From NCBI GenBank assembly GCA_000711775.1, contig ARYC01025608.1, positions 57,008 through 121,007 of the forward strand: a stretch of DNA of 64,000 nt, given 5' to 3'. Under the pieces are notes generated by a model. It ran no database searches and was not told the origin of the DNA. It saw only the letters and a list, made by a program, of their open reading frames with translations. Each line of letters opens with the position of its first letter. Positions within the stretch are counted from its first letter, which is position 1. Of the stretch, positions 26,001-36,700 are shown piece after piece. Source of the stretch: Oxytricha trifallax (lineage: Eukaryota > Ciliophora > Spirotrichea > Sporadotrichida > Oxytrichidae). The position numbers were made by a program, and so were the translations under genes.

Positions 26001-29000
26001 CGATGCTTCACATGATTGAATAAGTTATTTCTTGAAATAAAACATTCTTACAATGTGTAATTTTAAATATTTTTTTAAAAATGGCATAATAAGTTAAGTG
26101 TAAAGTATATTGCTAGTTATATGGCATTTAAAAATATATTTAAATGTTCAATTCTCATTTAAAATATTCAATCAAGAGTCTATTAGTATCAAAGATCCAA
26201 ATAGTGAAGAAATAAATATTTAAGATTTTAATATTTAAAAAAAGAGTAATTTATGAAAAAATTATAACAGTAATAAAAATTTTGCTAGAAAACAATTAAA
26301 ATTAACATAATTGAATAGGATTTAATCAAAAGGAAACACAGAATCCCCACTCGTTATTGATAAAATAGATAAAAAAATATGAAATTTGATAAAGAGAGAT
26401 TAAAGAGTAAATTATAAGTCATCTTAACTGCCACTAAATACACATGGCTCAAATCATAATTTAATTAAACCAACTTTTAATTTTAAACTCAATTGTACAT
26501 TATAAATTGTACAGTCTGATTTTCTAGATTTTTATTTGTACAATAAGCGTAAGCAAGATAAATGATTAATAAGTAATTATAATAAAACTAATAGAATAAA
26601 TACCTAAAAGGTGGAGAGTAATTCTACATTTAAAGTCTCGCATATTCTTAGTACTAACACGATCACCTGATGATTTCTAGGACTTCTCAAACAGACGATA
26701 AGAGAACGAACGGCCACTTTTTTATCCTGGAGATCAAAACTGATGATGGCTGCAAGGCCTATTCTTAATTAACTGAATCACTAATGAAAAAGACATCAAA
26801 AGTTAGCCAAGGAGGGATATCCGGTAAATCTCAAATACAAGCATCCCATAATTAGATTTCAGTAGTGCTAGATCACAGTGATATCAAACCAGTTGCCTTT
26901 TGACAAGATTAGCGATAGAGAAAAGAAGTTATTTAGACCAGGAAGATGATGGCCGATTCCAGTCAGGAGATGATATAGGATGATGAGAAGTTTCCATTCA
27001 ACGAGGCCTAGCTCGCAATGTAGTTTAAGCAGCGATTAGAAGATGAAGGGGAGGCAGAGATAATGAAGGATAAGCAGACAGTAGCTGAAGATACACATGT
27101 GAAGACCTCGATGAAGCCCATAAATTAAACGGCTGCATAATAAGTTTGATTCTATGACACAGATCATATTTGAATAGTTAATAACTTTTTACTTATTTAT
27201 AATCATTTATCTTGCTTACGCTTATTGTACAAATAAAAATCTAAAAAAATCAGACTGTACAATGTATAATGTACAATTGAGTTTAAAATTAAAAGTTGGT
27301 TTAATTAAATTATGATTCAAGCCATGTGTATTTAGTGGCAGTTAAGATGACTTATAATTAACTCTTTAATCTCTCTTTACCAAATTCTATATTTTTATAT
27401 ATATTATCAATATAATTATAATTTATAGTTTTCCATTATAAAGAGTCCAAGAAATCAAAAAATTAATTTATTAAAATTATAAACCAAAATAATAAAAACA
27501 TTAAATAAACAAAAATCAAGTCATTTTGTCTATTCAAGATCACATTCAGCTATAATTAAAAATAAAATTAAGATTTATTGGTACATGTTATATCCAATTT
27601 GGACATCAAGAAGTGTTCCTTAATTAGATTATTATTATTTACCCATTAAAAACACCTTGTCTTAATGAAGATATGGCACCATTACGAATAAAAATATTTC
27701 AAATTTCTAGAGATTATTTCATTAATTTTTAAATTAATGAAACATATAATTGAAAGAGTTGACTGAGTTAATGAAGCCAATTCTTTCTTAATCAGAGAAA
27801 TTGGTAAGCAATGGATCGACGCCTATATCGTTCTCATTTAGAATAAAAAAAGATTAAGACGATTGTATTTGAAAGCAATGCTAAATAGTTATTTAATTCA
27901 TATTTAGCAGAGTTGCGACTACTTTCTCTTCAGTTAACAACTTGCTAAAGTCAAACATTACCAAGCCATAAGCTGCAGAGTCTAAAGTTTTATGTAAAAA
28001 AATATGATAAAATCGTAATAATTTCCTATAAAGGTTCCCTATACTCAAAATATAAACTATCTGTATTTATATAAAATTTTTATTTTAATTAAGAAAGTTT
28101 TTGCATATCGTTTTAAAAAAATTAATGACGTATTTTTTACTCAATAACAACTAAAAATTATGAGGTAAATTTTTATTTCTACTATATAGGATCTAAAGAT
28201 GTAGAGTGCTAATATATTAAAAATATATAGAATGTTGGATGGATTTTATTTAAAAACATTAAATAAAAAAGAGGTGTAAATAATTGCTATTTGGAAAGAG
28301 TTATAATTATATAAAATAGTTTCTCTACAAAGAGCATAATTGATAGTATTAGTGATATATCTGAATGATGCAACTTAATATCCGCTATGCTCTTTATTTT
28401 TACTAGGATCTTGCTTTTATAAACTGTTAATATACAATGATATAATAGCAATAAGATTATAAACCCTTAAATTTTTTTAAATTATTGCACATTATTGACT
28501 CTAATTGTCTTCGGGCAAATTGATATAAATGAATTTGGATGTGAATGATAACTTATCACATATTAACTTCCTTAATAGTCATTCCAGAAGAAGTCGTCGT
28601 TATTGCTATATATTATTATAAAACAGCTATCTATTGTATTAATTTAATTAATTCATTTTCTTAATTTATTCTAATTAAAAGAATAAAGAGGAATTTCTTT
28701 TTCTAAACTAAACTTTCATTTTTATTTTACCCTACTTAGTCTGAATTCTTCAAGTTGCATAAAGTATGTTTTCCTTAACTGTTAATCACAATTAAAAGTT
28801 CCTCTAATTTTTAATTATATATTGCCTGAAACACTATTTTCTTTACTTATGATTTGATTTAATTTTCAATAAATTCCTAATTTTAAATAAAGGAACTATA
28901 TTAATTTAATTTTATTCCTCTGTAGGAGTGTCTCCAACATGATAATATCTAGCAATAGATAAATTTAAATTAAAAATATTAATGATTTATTTATAATAAT

Positions 29001-32000
29001 TATTTTAAATTAAGATGAAATTGGAGATGAAGGAAGAGTAACTTTATGTACTATAGTGGATTTATACAATAATTTCATCTCATCCCCATTATATACTAAG
29101 AACCAGGGCTCTGGGCTGATTTTAGGCTCATCAATTTATATTTCAAAAATGATATTTGAACCTTTTATAAAAAATTAAATAAATTATAATTTAGTATCAA
29201 TGTACAAAGTATGTGTGTATTTAAAGTCAATGAATTCATTTTGTAATTTAGATAATTATATTGTTGAAAATATTTTTCTTCTAATATTATAAATCATAAT
29301 TTTAAGTCAAATGATTCCCAAGTTATGCCCTTGTTTTCAGGCTCTTTTTTAAAACTAATTTCTGAATTAGAGAAGAAGTAATCCATGATATTGATAAATA
29401 CATCAGAATTGTTTTATTAATTTATTCAATTCCCTTAAAGTGTAAAACTTAGGAATTAACTTTTTTTATTATTGTATAATATTTATACATCATGATAAAA
29501 AGAAACCCATTTATTTAGAACAATGAACTAAATTAATTAGAAAATTATTAAGCTATTAAATCATAAATGAATTTTAAAAACATAAATTTTTCTAAGAATT
29601 TGTTTGTGTATTTAACTACCCCATATTTTAATTATTTATAATGTTAGAATTATATATATTAGTTTAATATGAATTCTTGAGCATAACGCATAGCTTTCTT
29701 TCATTTTCATAATTGCTATAGTTGAAGTATGTAGTAAAAAACATAGTTTCAATTTAGTCAGGCATTGTCAAAATTTTTGGAAGGAATTTCTCATTCAAAA
29801 TATCATAGGCTGATATAAATTTGCCGTGTGCTAAACATTTAATATACAAATTAGAGTAAAATTAATTACAAAATATTTATGTAAAATATAGTTCTAAATT
29901 TAAAAAATATATCAGTGTTTTAATAATTTTTAGAAAATAATAAATTTTATTTTAAAATTGTTTTATCAAACATATTGAAGTTTAATCTATTTCTTTTACC
30001 ACAAAACTTTGAAAAATGTCAACGTAATGTTAATATAGATATATGGTTATAATTATAATTATATTTGAATTTGGCTGATATATTAAAATATAAAAAATTG
30101 ATAATCTTATAGGATTTTATCTTGGACTATATCTAAAGAGAAAGCTCCATCAAATATTTCTTCCTTTTACTCAAATGAAATATTCTCTTCTCCCTTGTGC
30201 TTGATATACACATAATCATATTTAATTTGTTTCTCCCCTATGTCTTCAATTTAATTTTATTATTATTTTACAAATATATTTAGGGATAATTAGAAACCTT
30301 ATCTGAATTAATTTAATGAATATTAGTATTATAAATATAATTTATTGAGATTCTTCATCGACTTCATAATTCTTTCTTCTATCTTCGTCATTGCCTTAAT
30401 CTATACCTTATGGAGCTTTATTCTTATATAAATTTAAAATATCAAATTTATCATAGTTTTAAAATCTTTATCATTTTTGCAATTCTATATATGTATATAT
30501 ATATTTTAATATTACAATTAAATTTAATTATATATAAATTCTTTTTTATTCTTAGAAGCAGAATTCTTTCTCTCTCCTAAAACTTAAGATTGCTTTAAAC
30601 TGCTATCACCGATTTGGTCTTCTTCTTCCTAGGTTTCGTCAAGTTTCAAGAAGAATGACAACATGCTCATTTCTCAATTAAATATTGTAGAAAAAATATA
30701 GTATAAATATATGAAGAATAAATATATTTTAAAAATAAATATTTATTTCGGCATCGTTCACAGTATGATCTATATACTATTTGTGAGCCATGTTTGATTA
30801 TATAAAGAGTTTATAATTATTTAAAGGGAATATATAAGATACAAAAAATAAAAATATAATTTAATTTATTAATTAGTGAATTTCAGTTTCAAAAATCTTC
30901 ATAGATACATTCCATTTTTAAAGAAAACATTAATATAGATTTTTTCTATTGAAAAAGTATTTTAATTCAGCTTATCATTGATATAATATTCTTATTTAGT
31001 TAAATACATAAAATCAAGTAAAAATATTATTTTATCATAAAAACTTATCTCAATTTAAAGATTAAGTAATTAAAAAATGTTTGAATAGAGATCAGCTTTA
31101 TTGTTTTCACTGACTGTAATAGCAAATACTTATTCAATAATTAAATAGAATATAATACTTTTTAGTTGACTACTTTGTAACATAGCTTTATGATTGGCTT
31201 GTAATCTGTGTATCTACTGTCTCTTGGGAATATATCCGCTAACTGCTTAAGATTCTAGTAATATAATTTACATTGTAATTTGTAAAGTTAAAATTAATAT
31301 CATTTCATTAGAAATTTTGAGTAAAAAATTACAGTATTATTTAAGAAAATAAAAGATTGAGTAAGTAGTTAGTATTATCCTAAGTTTAAAAATTAATTAT
31401 AGAAAATAACAAAATAATAATACTAAATTCTATATAAAATTATTTAAAACTTGGACTATCTTCCAACTTAAGCATATTAAAGTCTAATTTATATTCCTTG
31501 GACTCAAATACTATGATTATTTAATTTCCATAATCATCATAATAAAATTGCTGAGTATATAATCCCAGGATTCTTTGCTTTGTGTTAAAAACTTTAATAA
31601 TCTATATTTTTATTATAATAATTATACTATTTTTTCATTTATTTTTATATTAATAATTTTTATATTCTAACTTAGAAATGGAAGTCTGAGCAGTCAACAT
31701 AACTCTAAGCATCATAATATTTTGCATTTTAAATTTAATGATATGGGAAAATCCAAATTTGCTTCTCGCTGGCTAGCACCAAGTAATTCTAATTAACCAT
31801 TAAAATTAAAATTTTTAAATAATATAGATTTAAGTAATTATCATTCCTTGTGAAGAAACGAACTATAAAAAAAGTGTTTAGATTTTATTCTAAGATTTTA
31901 TAAATAAGTATGCGCAATATTATATTGAATAAATATGATTAAAAAAATATAATATGATAAAAGCAATTTAATATAGACAATATATGTGAAAAATGTAAAG

Positions 32001-33089
32001 GAGCTTACTTTCTTCAAATGGAATATTAAGATTTGCAATTCTAATAGTCTTTAATTTATCGTAATCTATCATGTACAAAGTCTTGTCAACACTTGACGAT
32101 TTTTCATCTTATCTGGGTTTCAGGGTATAGATTCATGCAAAAAATTATAAAGAAATGTTATGAATTAATACATTTTTAAATTAAATAATAATTCAATTTT
32201 ATAGAGAAGGCAGTTACTGCATGATGCCCAACATTAATAATTAAATTTATTGATTATAACATAATGATTAAATTTATAATAATTTTACCCCCATTATTAT
32301 TATCTTTATATAAACATCTTATGTCCTCTATTAATTAAAAAATTAGCAATTTTCATCCATTTTTAAAGAATACACAGCTTTTATATTTCTAACGGTAACT
32401 TACTATTAATTTATTGTGAGTAATGTATATCTTTGCTTTTATTCCAAATTTATATGATATTTTTGCATTTGTTATTTTGGTTTATCATCTCTTCTGGACC
32501 ATACTCTATAAAAACGGGCACGTAAGTGTGATCATCATTGTAGTAGCAGGTTAAAAATAATAAATAATATGATTAATATATATATATATATATTTTAGTT
32601 TAATTTTTTTTAAGGTGTCCATTCTCTTGTATAGTTCTATTAGAAGTGTAAGTCAAAAAATAAAATATACGTTTCAAGTCTACCAAATATGAATATTAAT
32701 AATATTATAATGATGATTTAAGATAAGCATAATATTGAATTTAATATTCATTTTAGATTATTAATATGAAACTTCATGGTAGTAATCATAAGGACAGGTT
32801 AGTAATTTTGAAGGATCTAAAATCTCTTTTCTACCTGTGTTGGTACCCTTGCCCTGAGATTTCTTTGACACCAACAGATTATATAATAAATGACTTATTA
32901 CATATGAAATTTTTCCCTATTTTTCAAAGAATTAAATATCTATTTCATATGATTATCAAGTCTGAGGTCGTCTTCTTCAGGTCCATCACCTGACATCACC
33001 AGCTTAGATCTCTCACTGGCGATATTATCAATTGTGTTCTCTCTGTCTGGAAGAGGAGATTTATGTTAGAACTGTTCTACTTTTTGCAT
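19294..33089 (-). CDS. Propeller/TRP-type cation channel with zinc-binding tail, paralog B (germline, complete)
   Basis: Micronuclear gene from ATG 33089-33087 (MQKVEQFQHKSPLPDREN) to TGA 19296-19294, split into more than twenty MDSs. About 33.0-23 kb is a long N-terminal part of beta-rich islands, WD40-like, for example YLVLASEKQIWIFPYHQ and KTLDSAAYGLVMFDFSKLL. 22.6-20.8 kb is the channel: a lead-in helix, a membrane block from ~22200, and a pore region with S4-S6-like helices. 20.8-20.5 kb is a coiled coil, and 20.5-19.3 kb a cysteine-rich tail. The pore helix and last helix resemble polycystin/TRP channels (LLIAIISSTFEKV after the pore). It is collinear with paralogs A and C. Likely role: a cation channel of cell or ciliary membrane, by family; the ion is unknown. 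It is divergent from the kinase at 33717. One IES contains the element at 26355-27412. Confidence 0.75.
20455..20695 (-). CDS. Paralog B coiled-coil MDS
   Basis: Reads LLEREKNRDKKQDEVNQQVL, then KRIGEIKLQMLKAAKTEKEE and HSHKLTKMLLAEVQEQHQ, ending FWNCGGLRFVQCKN. The heptad-like charged pattern suggests a coiled coil, common after TRP channel domains and used for tetramer assembly. It joins the upstream MDS at the pointer TTACTA (minus strand) in phase. Confidence 0.75.
20696..20846. other. IES with TAGTAA pointer in paralog B
   Basis: TAGTAA at 20690-20695 and 20841-20846. Removing one copy and the 145 bp between joins SLNLNKLL directly to EREKNRDKK in frame. Both flanks are coiled coil, so the fusion is sensible. 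Confidence 0.8.
20841..21524 (-). CDS. Paralog B channel MDS: pore, last helix and start of coiled coil
   Basis: A long continuous island. Transmembrane helices include VLAIATYLMWLKFLSIFRVF (S4-like), VIVDMGIFLFVLLITVAGFG (S5-like), the pore loop AVLYAYSMILGGYD, and VWIFWILCTILDMIVMLNLL continuing to IAIISSTFEKVNENQ (S6-like). It then runs into AENGYLIPLIKR and the helical KKFNELNEIVTSIKSSVKDN. The arrangement is that of the ion-transport domain of the TRP/polycystin superfamily. Paralog C has the equivalent at 46400-46860. Confidence 0.85.
21825..22052 (-). CDS. Paralog B membrane MDS (middle helices)
   Basis: Reads KVNIVYEKRNDDDDYYNANI, then the helix AMGAIILAFSAYILFNELRQ, then TSFWNYIDILAPCGVIIQQS. 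The FWNYIDIL motif is typical between S2 and S3 of TRP/polycystin channels; paralog C has FWNLLDLITVVLAPL at the same place. An AT-rich insert of ~300 bp separates it from the pore MDS. Confidence 0.8.
   Translation of the reverse strand: MFYKVNIVYEKRNDDDDYYNANIAMGAIILAFSAYILFNELRQVSYTGLAYFTSFWNYIDILAPCGVIIQQSFYK
22120..22640 (-). CDS. Paralog B pre-membrane MDSs
   Basis: Islands at about 22640-22490 (EFTMGIIKDNKKMISTPVLH, then KPKDFKMVKLYV), 22390-22262 (DIPSVYHYLDPSFTKIFNQL, then YDFFNNKAIQAIIDIN) and 22200-22120 (DYINYPIVRNAILWRLILPF, then FLYHVVF, the first membrane helix). In paralog C the corresponding stretch is ankyrin-like (QNVLQVALSNENQRCVNLIL). Edges are approximate. Confidence 0.6.
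23000..25830 (-). CDS. Paralog B middle MDSs
   Basis: Islands open in the ciliate code: about 25810-25725 (NLDDYEKSENKQKNLCLLYQ), about 25160-25090, and 24870-24690 (KQIPDCDDSHRVQYVPVRVI, then DYPSQLEPSDGYHERLPHPH). Weaker ones lie at 24600-24170 and 23540-23050. They link the propeller to the pre-membrane region. The spaces between them are AT-rich and I see nothing else in them. Confidence 0.5.
26355..26570 (+). repeat. Left inverted repeat of the TIR element
   Basis: Pairs with the minus strand of 27197-27412. Shared blocks include AAAGAGAGATTAAAGAG, GTCATCTTAACTGCCACTAA, AAACCAACTTTTAATTTTAA and GCGTAAGCAAGATAAATGAT. The repeat is far longer than in most small germline elements. Confidence 0.88.
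26670..27149 (+). CDS. Unrecognised ORF of the TIR element, with one in-frame TGA
   Basis: From ATG 26670 to TGA 27147-27149, 159 codons, with a single TGA at 26901-26903 (codon 78) dividing it. The first half reads MISRTSQTDDKRTNGHFFIL, then EIKTDDGCKAYSQLTESLMK. The second reads RQRKEVIQTRKMMADSSQEM, then EKFPFNEAQLAMQFKQRLED. TAA/TAG codons occur and must be Gln. That both halves share a frame and keep protein-like composition argues for a once-intact gene broken by one nonsense change, or for two ORFs, or for TGA readthrough. LEIKT with a downstream AYSQL is faintly reminiscent of PD-(D/E)xK nucleases, but this is only a hint. I do not recognise the family. Confidence 0.5.
27197..27412 (-). 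repeat. Right inverted repeat of the TIR element
   Basis: Mirror of 26355-26570, with a handful of substitutions and small length differences in A/T runs. It lies about 50 bp beyond the ORF stop. Confidence 0.88.
27765..33089 (-). CDS. Paralog B N-terminal propeller MDSs
   Basis: Main islands: 33089 to ~32940 (start); ~32877-32755 (SQGKGTNTGRKEILDPSKLL); 32565-32470 (NDDHTYVPVFIEYGPEEMIN); 32130-32010 (SVDKTLYMIDYDKLKTIRIA); 31790-31670; 31600-31450 (VFNTKQRILGLYTQQFYYDD); 31250-31160; 30680-30560; 30430-30350; 30235-30110; 29830-29690 (AYDILNEKFLPKILTMPDQI); 29390-29310; 29150-29020; 28600-28495; 27990-27900; 27830-27765. The DKTLYMIDYDKLKTIRIANL strand pattern and repeated hydrophobic-aromatic strands suggest WD40-type blades. 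Confidence 0.6.
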
Positions 33090-33716
33090 TTTATTTCAAT
33101 CAAATCTGTGCTGATTAAATATTTACTATAAATTTAAAACATATTGCAGTAATATTAAATAAAATTGATTCTATTTGACAAAATATTAAAATTAAATTAA
33201 AATGATAGTTAAATTTATTTAATAGTATAATTATCAAAATATATTAGCTTTAATATCAAACTTAACCAGCAATAAAGTAATGTTAAAATCATATTTTTCA
33301 CTTATTTGATAGTAAATTTAAGTGCTATTTAATTATATTTTTAAATATGTCTCTCTATTTTTCCTATATTTTTTCATTATGTTTATATTTTTCTCAATAA
33401 ATGATGAATACTTAAAATGAAAATTTAATATATCTATATTGATGGCTAATAAAATAAGTTTCAAGAATTTATATTTATGTCTAAACACGATTATCTTTGA
33501 TAAATTATTTATTATATTGCTATAAATAACTTTATTCAATTTTTAGTTATTTAGTGTTTTGATTTGAAGTTATAAATTTGTAAAATGATTCAATTCCTAT
33601 TATAAATTGAAATTATTATTAATTTCTTTTATATGAATAAATATTTTATTCTAAAATATTCAGTCACTTCGTCATTGATATATACAATATTTATTATTAA
33701 TATAATTTTTTACGCG
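33090..33716. other. Divergent intergenic region, paralog B / kinase
   Basis: 627 bp between two start codons on opposite strands, very AT-rich. It presumably holds promoters and, in the somatic genome, the two chromosome ends. No motif could be singled out. The 68-codon minus-strand ORF here has no coding character. Confidence 0.45.
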
Positions 33717-36700
33717 ATGAACTTAAAACTCAATCAAAATTCTAACAATTATCACAAGCTGTTCGATCTTGATAGAAAAGATTTCAGGGGCCTGTTAGAT
33801 GTAATCTAATTTGACAAAGATAGATATCATCTGGAAAAGTGCCAAGTTGTCATCAATTCTTTTGTGCTTCAGACAAAAGAAACAATAAAGCAATGTAAGA
33901 AGAAACATAATTATTGCAAAGAAATAATTATAACTATTATTGGTAAAAAAACTATACAATAAGCAATCAAACTTATTATAATTACGCTATAAAAACCAGG
34001 CAAACATAGTTAATCATTAATGAACATTCCCCATAATGAAGTAAATTACTCCAAAAAGGAATAAAAACTTATTTTATACATGCTTCTCATTTAAATAATT
34101 TTATTTATTAAGGTATTTAGGGGCAGTCAAGATAAAAGAGTAATTGGGGTGCATGATACCACACTTTTACTTTTTGAAAAGAATAGCGAGTTAGAAAATA
34201 AAAATAAATATGTAGCTGTGAAATAGCTCAGTTTGGAATTTTTATATGCAGAGTATCAGAAAAGACATGGTTAATTAGTGATAAAATTGACTTTTATAAT
34301 TCAGTATATCTATATTAATTTAGAATCATAAAAGAGAGGAGGAATTTTGGGGTATATAAAGATTTGAATTCACTATACAAGTTTAAAAAATAAATATAAT
34401 TTTGACAGCACTAGATAACAAATATGTAATTCAAATATCAGACAGAGAGCAGTATAAAAAAATATTTACTTACTTACAAAGTATTGTAATTTAACTAGAG
34501 TCACCTTAGAATTTAAGATAAATGATTCTATATAATAATGTGTTTTTAATTAATTTACGCATTGGGAAATGCCTGGGAGAAGGAACTTAATCTACTGTAC
34601 TTTTAGTTGATTAGCATATATCTACCGATGAGCTTATTCATTTATTTAATTATCTAATTTACATAAAAAAATAAGGATATTCTTAATATTTAGCTTCAAG
34701 ATGAAGACGCTGAAGTTGTAGATATGAGTGATGTTAGATAGTATGCGGTAAAAAAAATTTAAATGAAGTTTCTTCAAAAAGATGACACCTATAGAAAACT
34801 TCTAAAATAAGAAATACTTTCTCATTATAAACTCAATAGTTCACCTAATATTATGAGAGTTTGTTTTATAAAATTAGAAGTTATTATGATTATTGAGAAT
34901 TAAAAATTATTATTTAAAAAATTTCATGTTTATTTTAAGATTTAATGAGACTGGAAAAGATATACGAGGACTCAGAATTCATATATCTCTTTTTGGAATA
35001 TTAATAAGGAGGCACTCTACTTAAAATAATTGATCAAAGAATGAGATTAAGGGAGAATGACCTCAAAATTATAGTTATCCAAATATTATTAGGTCTTAAT
35101 CAAATGCATGAAAAAGAATTAATTTTATATAAATTGCAGCTTATTTGATTTAATTTATATGCATATTAATGTTCTTTAAAATTAAAAAAAGGAGTGATTC
35201 ATAGAGACATCAAGCTTTATAAAAAAAATTAAAGTATTAAGTTAATTTTTACAAAATATTTGTATTTAAACTGGACAATATACTATTTAAGGATAGCAAA
35301 AATGAAGTTTTAGATTTGAGATTAGGTGATCTAGGGCTGTCTTGCAATACTTATGAGAACTAACTTTAGTATTTAATATGCGGCACGCCTTCTTACGTCG
35401 CTCCAGAGGTCCTCAATAAAGACGGATAAACTAAATTTAATCATTTAATCACTTTATATAAGTCTCTATTTTTAAATGATTTATAATATAAGCCTAGTTT
35501 ACTCATTTAAAGCTGACATGTTCAGTGTCGGATCAGTGATTTACAATATTTTATAGAAATTTTGTTTAATTAGTCGATAAATAAAATTGTTAATATACTC
35601 ACATCTAAGCTTTTTGGTTAAGGCAAGAAAAATGGAAAGAAACTTTAAGGGAATAACTTGTAAACCAAACCATTAAATTAAAGTTCGGGGTGAGAATTAC
35701 TCTACAGTTATAACATGAATATTTAGTTTAAATTTTCTGAAGCATCTATGTATATTGATATAGAAGTAATATGATTTATAAAATCTCAAAATTAATTTAT
35801 ATATGATAAATATCATGTTTCTAAAAAAATAAATTACATTCTGGTAATATTGAGATAAAAAAGAAAAATATGAGTAGAGATTTTTAAAATTAAAATTGCC
35901 AAAGATACTCCCCCAATATTAAACATCGTTATTTAAGATTTTTATATAAAATTGATGCTCTTAAAGTTTATAATTACGATTAGATTGATGAAATAACTTA
36001 CATTTCAGAAATTCTAAGACTGTTTTTACGATAATTGCTTAATAAAGACCCAAAAGAGAGGATGGATGCAGAATAAGCTTTGAATCATTAATGGCTAAGA
36101 AGTTATAGAATTCACATAAATTTCTGCCAGTTACTAATTTATTTTAAATCCAGCAAGAGGGATATTAATTAATAAGACTCCACAAATTACTATCAAAGGA
36201 AGTAAATTTTAATGTAAATTTTTCATAAACTATTTTCAGTATTTGTATTAGTAAATGAAACGAAATCTATATATATATATATATATATTGGATTTAATTT
36301 ATTTTATATATTTAAAAAGCTAAAAGATTTATAAAGTGCTATTCTGAACTATATTTAGTAATCTAAAGAACGCACGGAACTCATAGATAAAAAATTAAAT
36401 TAAATTTATTTAAAATATTAATTGAATTATTAGTAATTTATTTGTAATAAAGTTGAGTAATTCTTAAATGAAAGGAGTTTGAATGATTTCATTTTACATG
36501 TTCTAGAGAATAATTTCACTGTAGAATCTTGCTACTATTAAAAATTATGAAAATATCTAGTTAATTAATACTCAAAATATTTAAATATAACTAAAATCTA
36601 TAATAGTTCCTGATACTAAATTAACCACAAATGATTGAATTCATCTTCAAAGATTTCTTTAAAACTGCAGAGTTTATGAAGACTAATAAGTAGTTTAAAA

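Larger units (their letters stand above)
26355..27412. mobile_element. TIR element with its own ORF inside an IES
   Basis: A 1058-bp unit bounded by ~215-bp inverted repeats, 26355 to ~26570 and ~27197 to 27412, that are more than 90 percent identical by eye. The outer ends read TATTGATA. The unique interior is markedly richer in G+C than its surroundings and contains a plus-strand ORF at 26670-27149. It sits between coding islands of paralog B, whose reading is on the other strand. No DDE or other known transposase motif is visible, so it may be non-autonomous or of an unrecognised type. The repeat contains TTAGTGGCAGTTAA, also found in the foldback elements but in the opposite orientation. 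Confidence 0.85.

Noticed and set aside
26670-27149. Calling the TIR-element ORF a nuclease or a viral-type replication protein
   Set aside because: The resemblance is limited to a few residues and another frame also looks partly coding. Without a profile search this would be over-reading.
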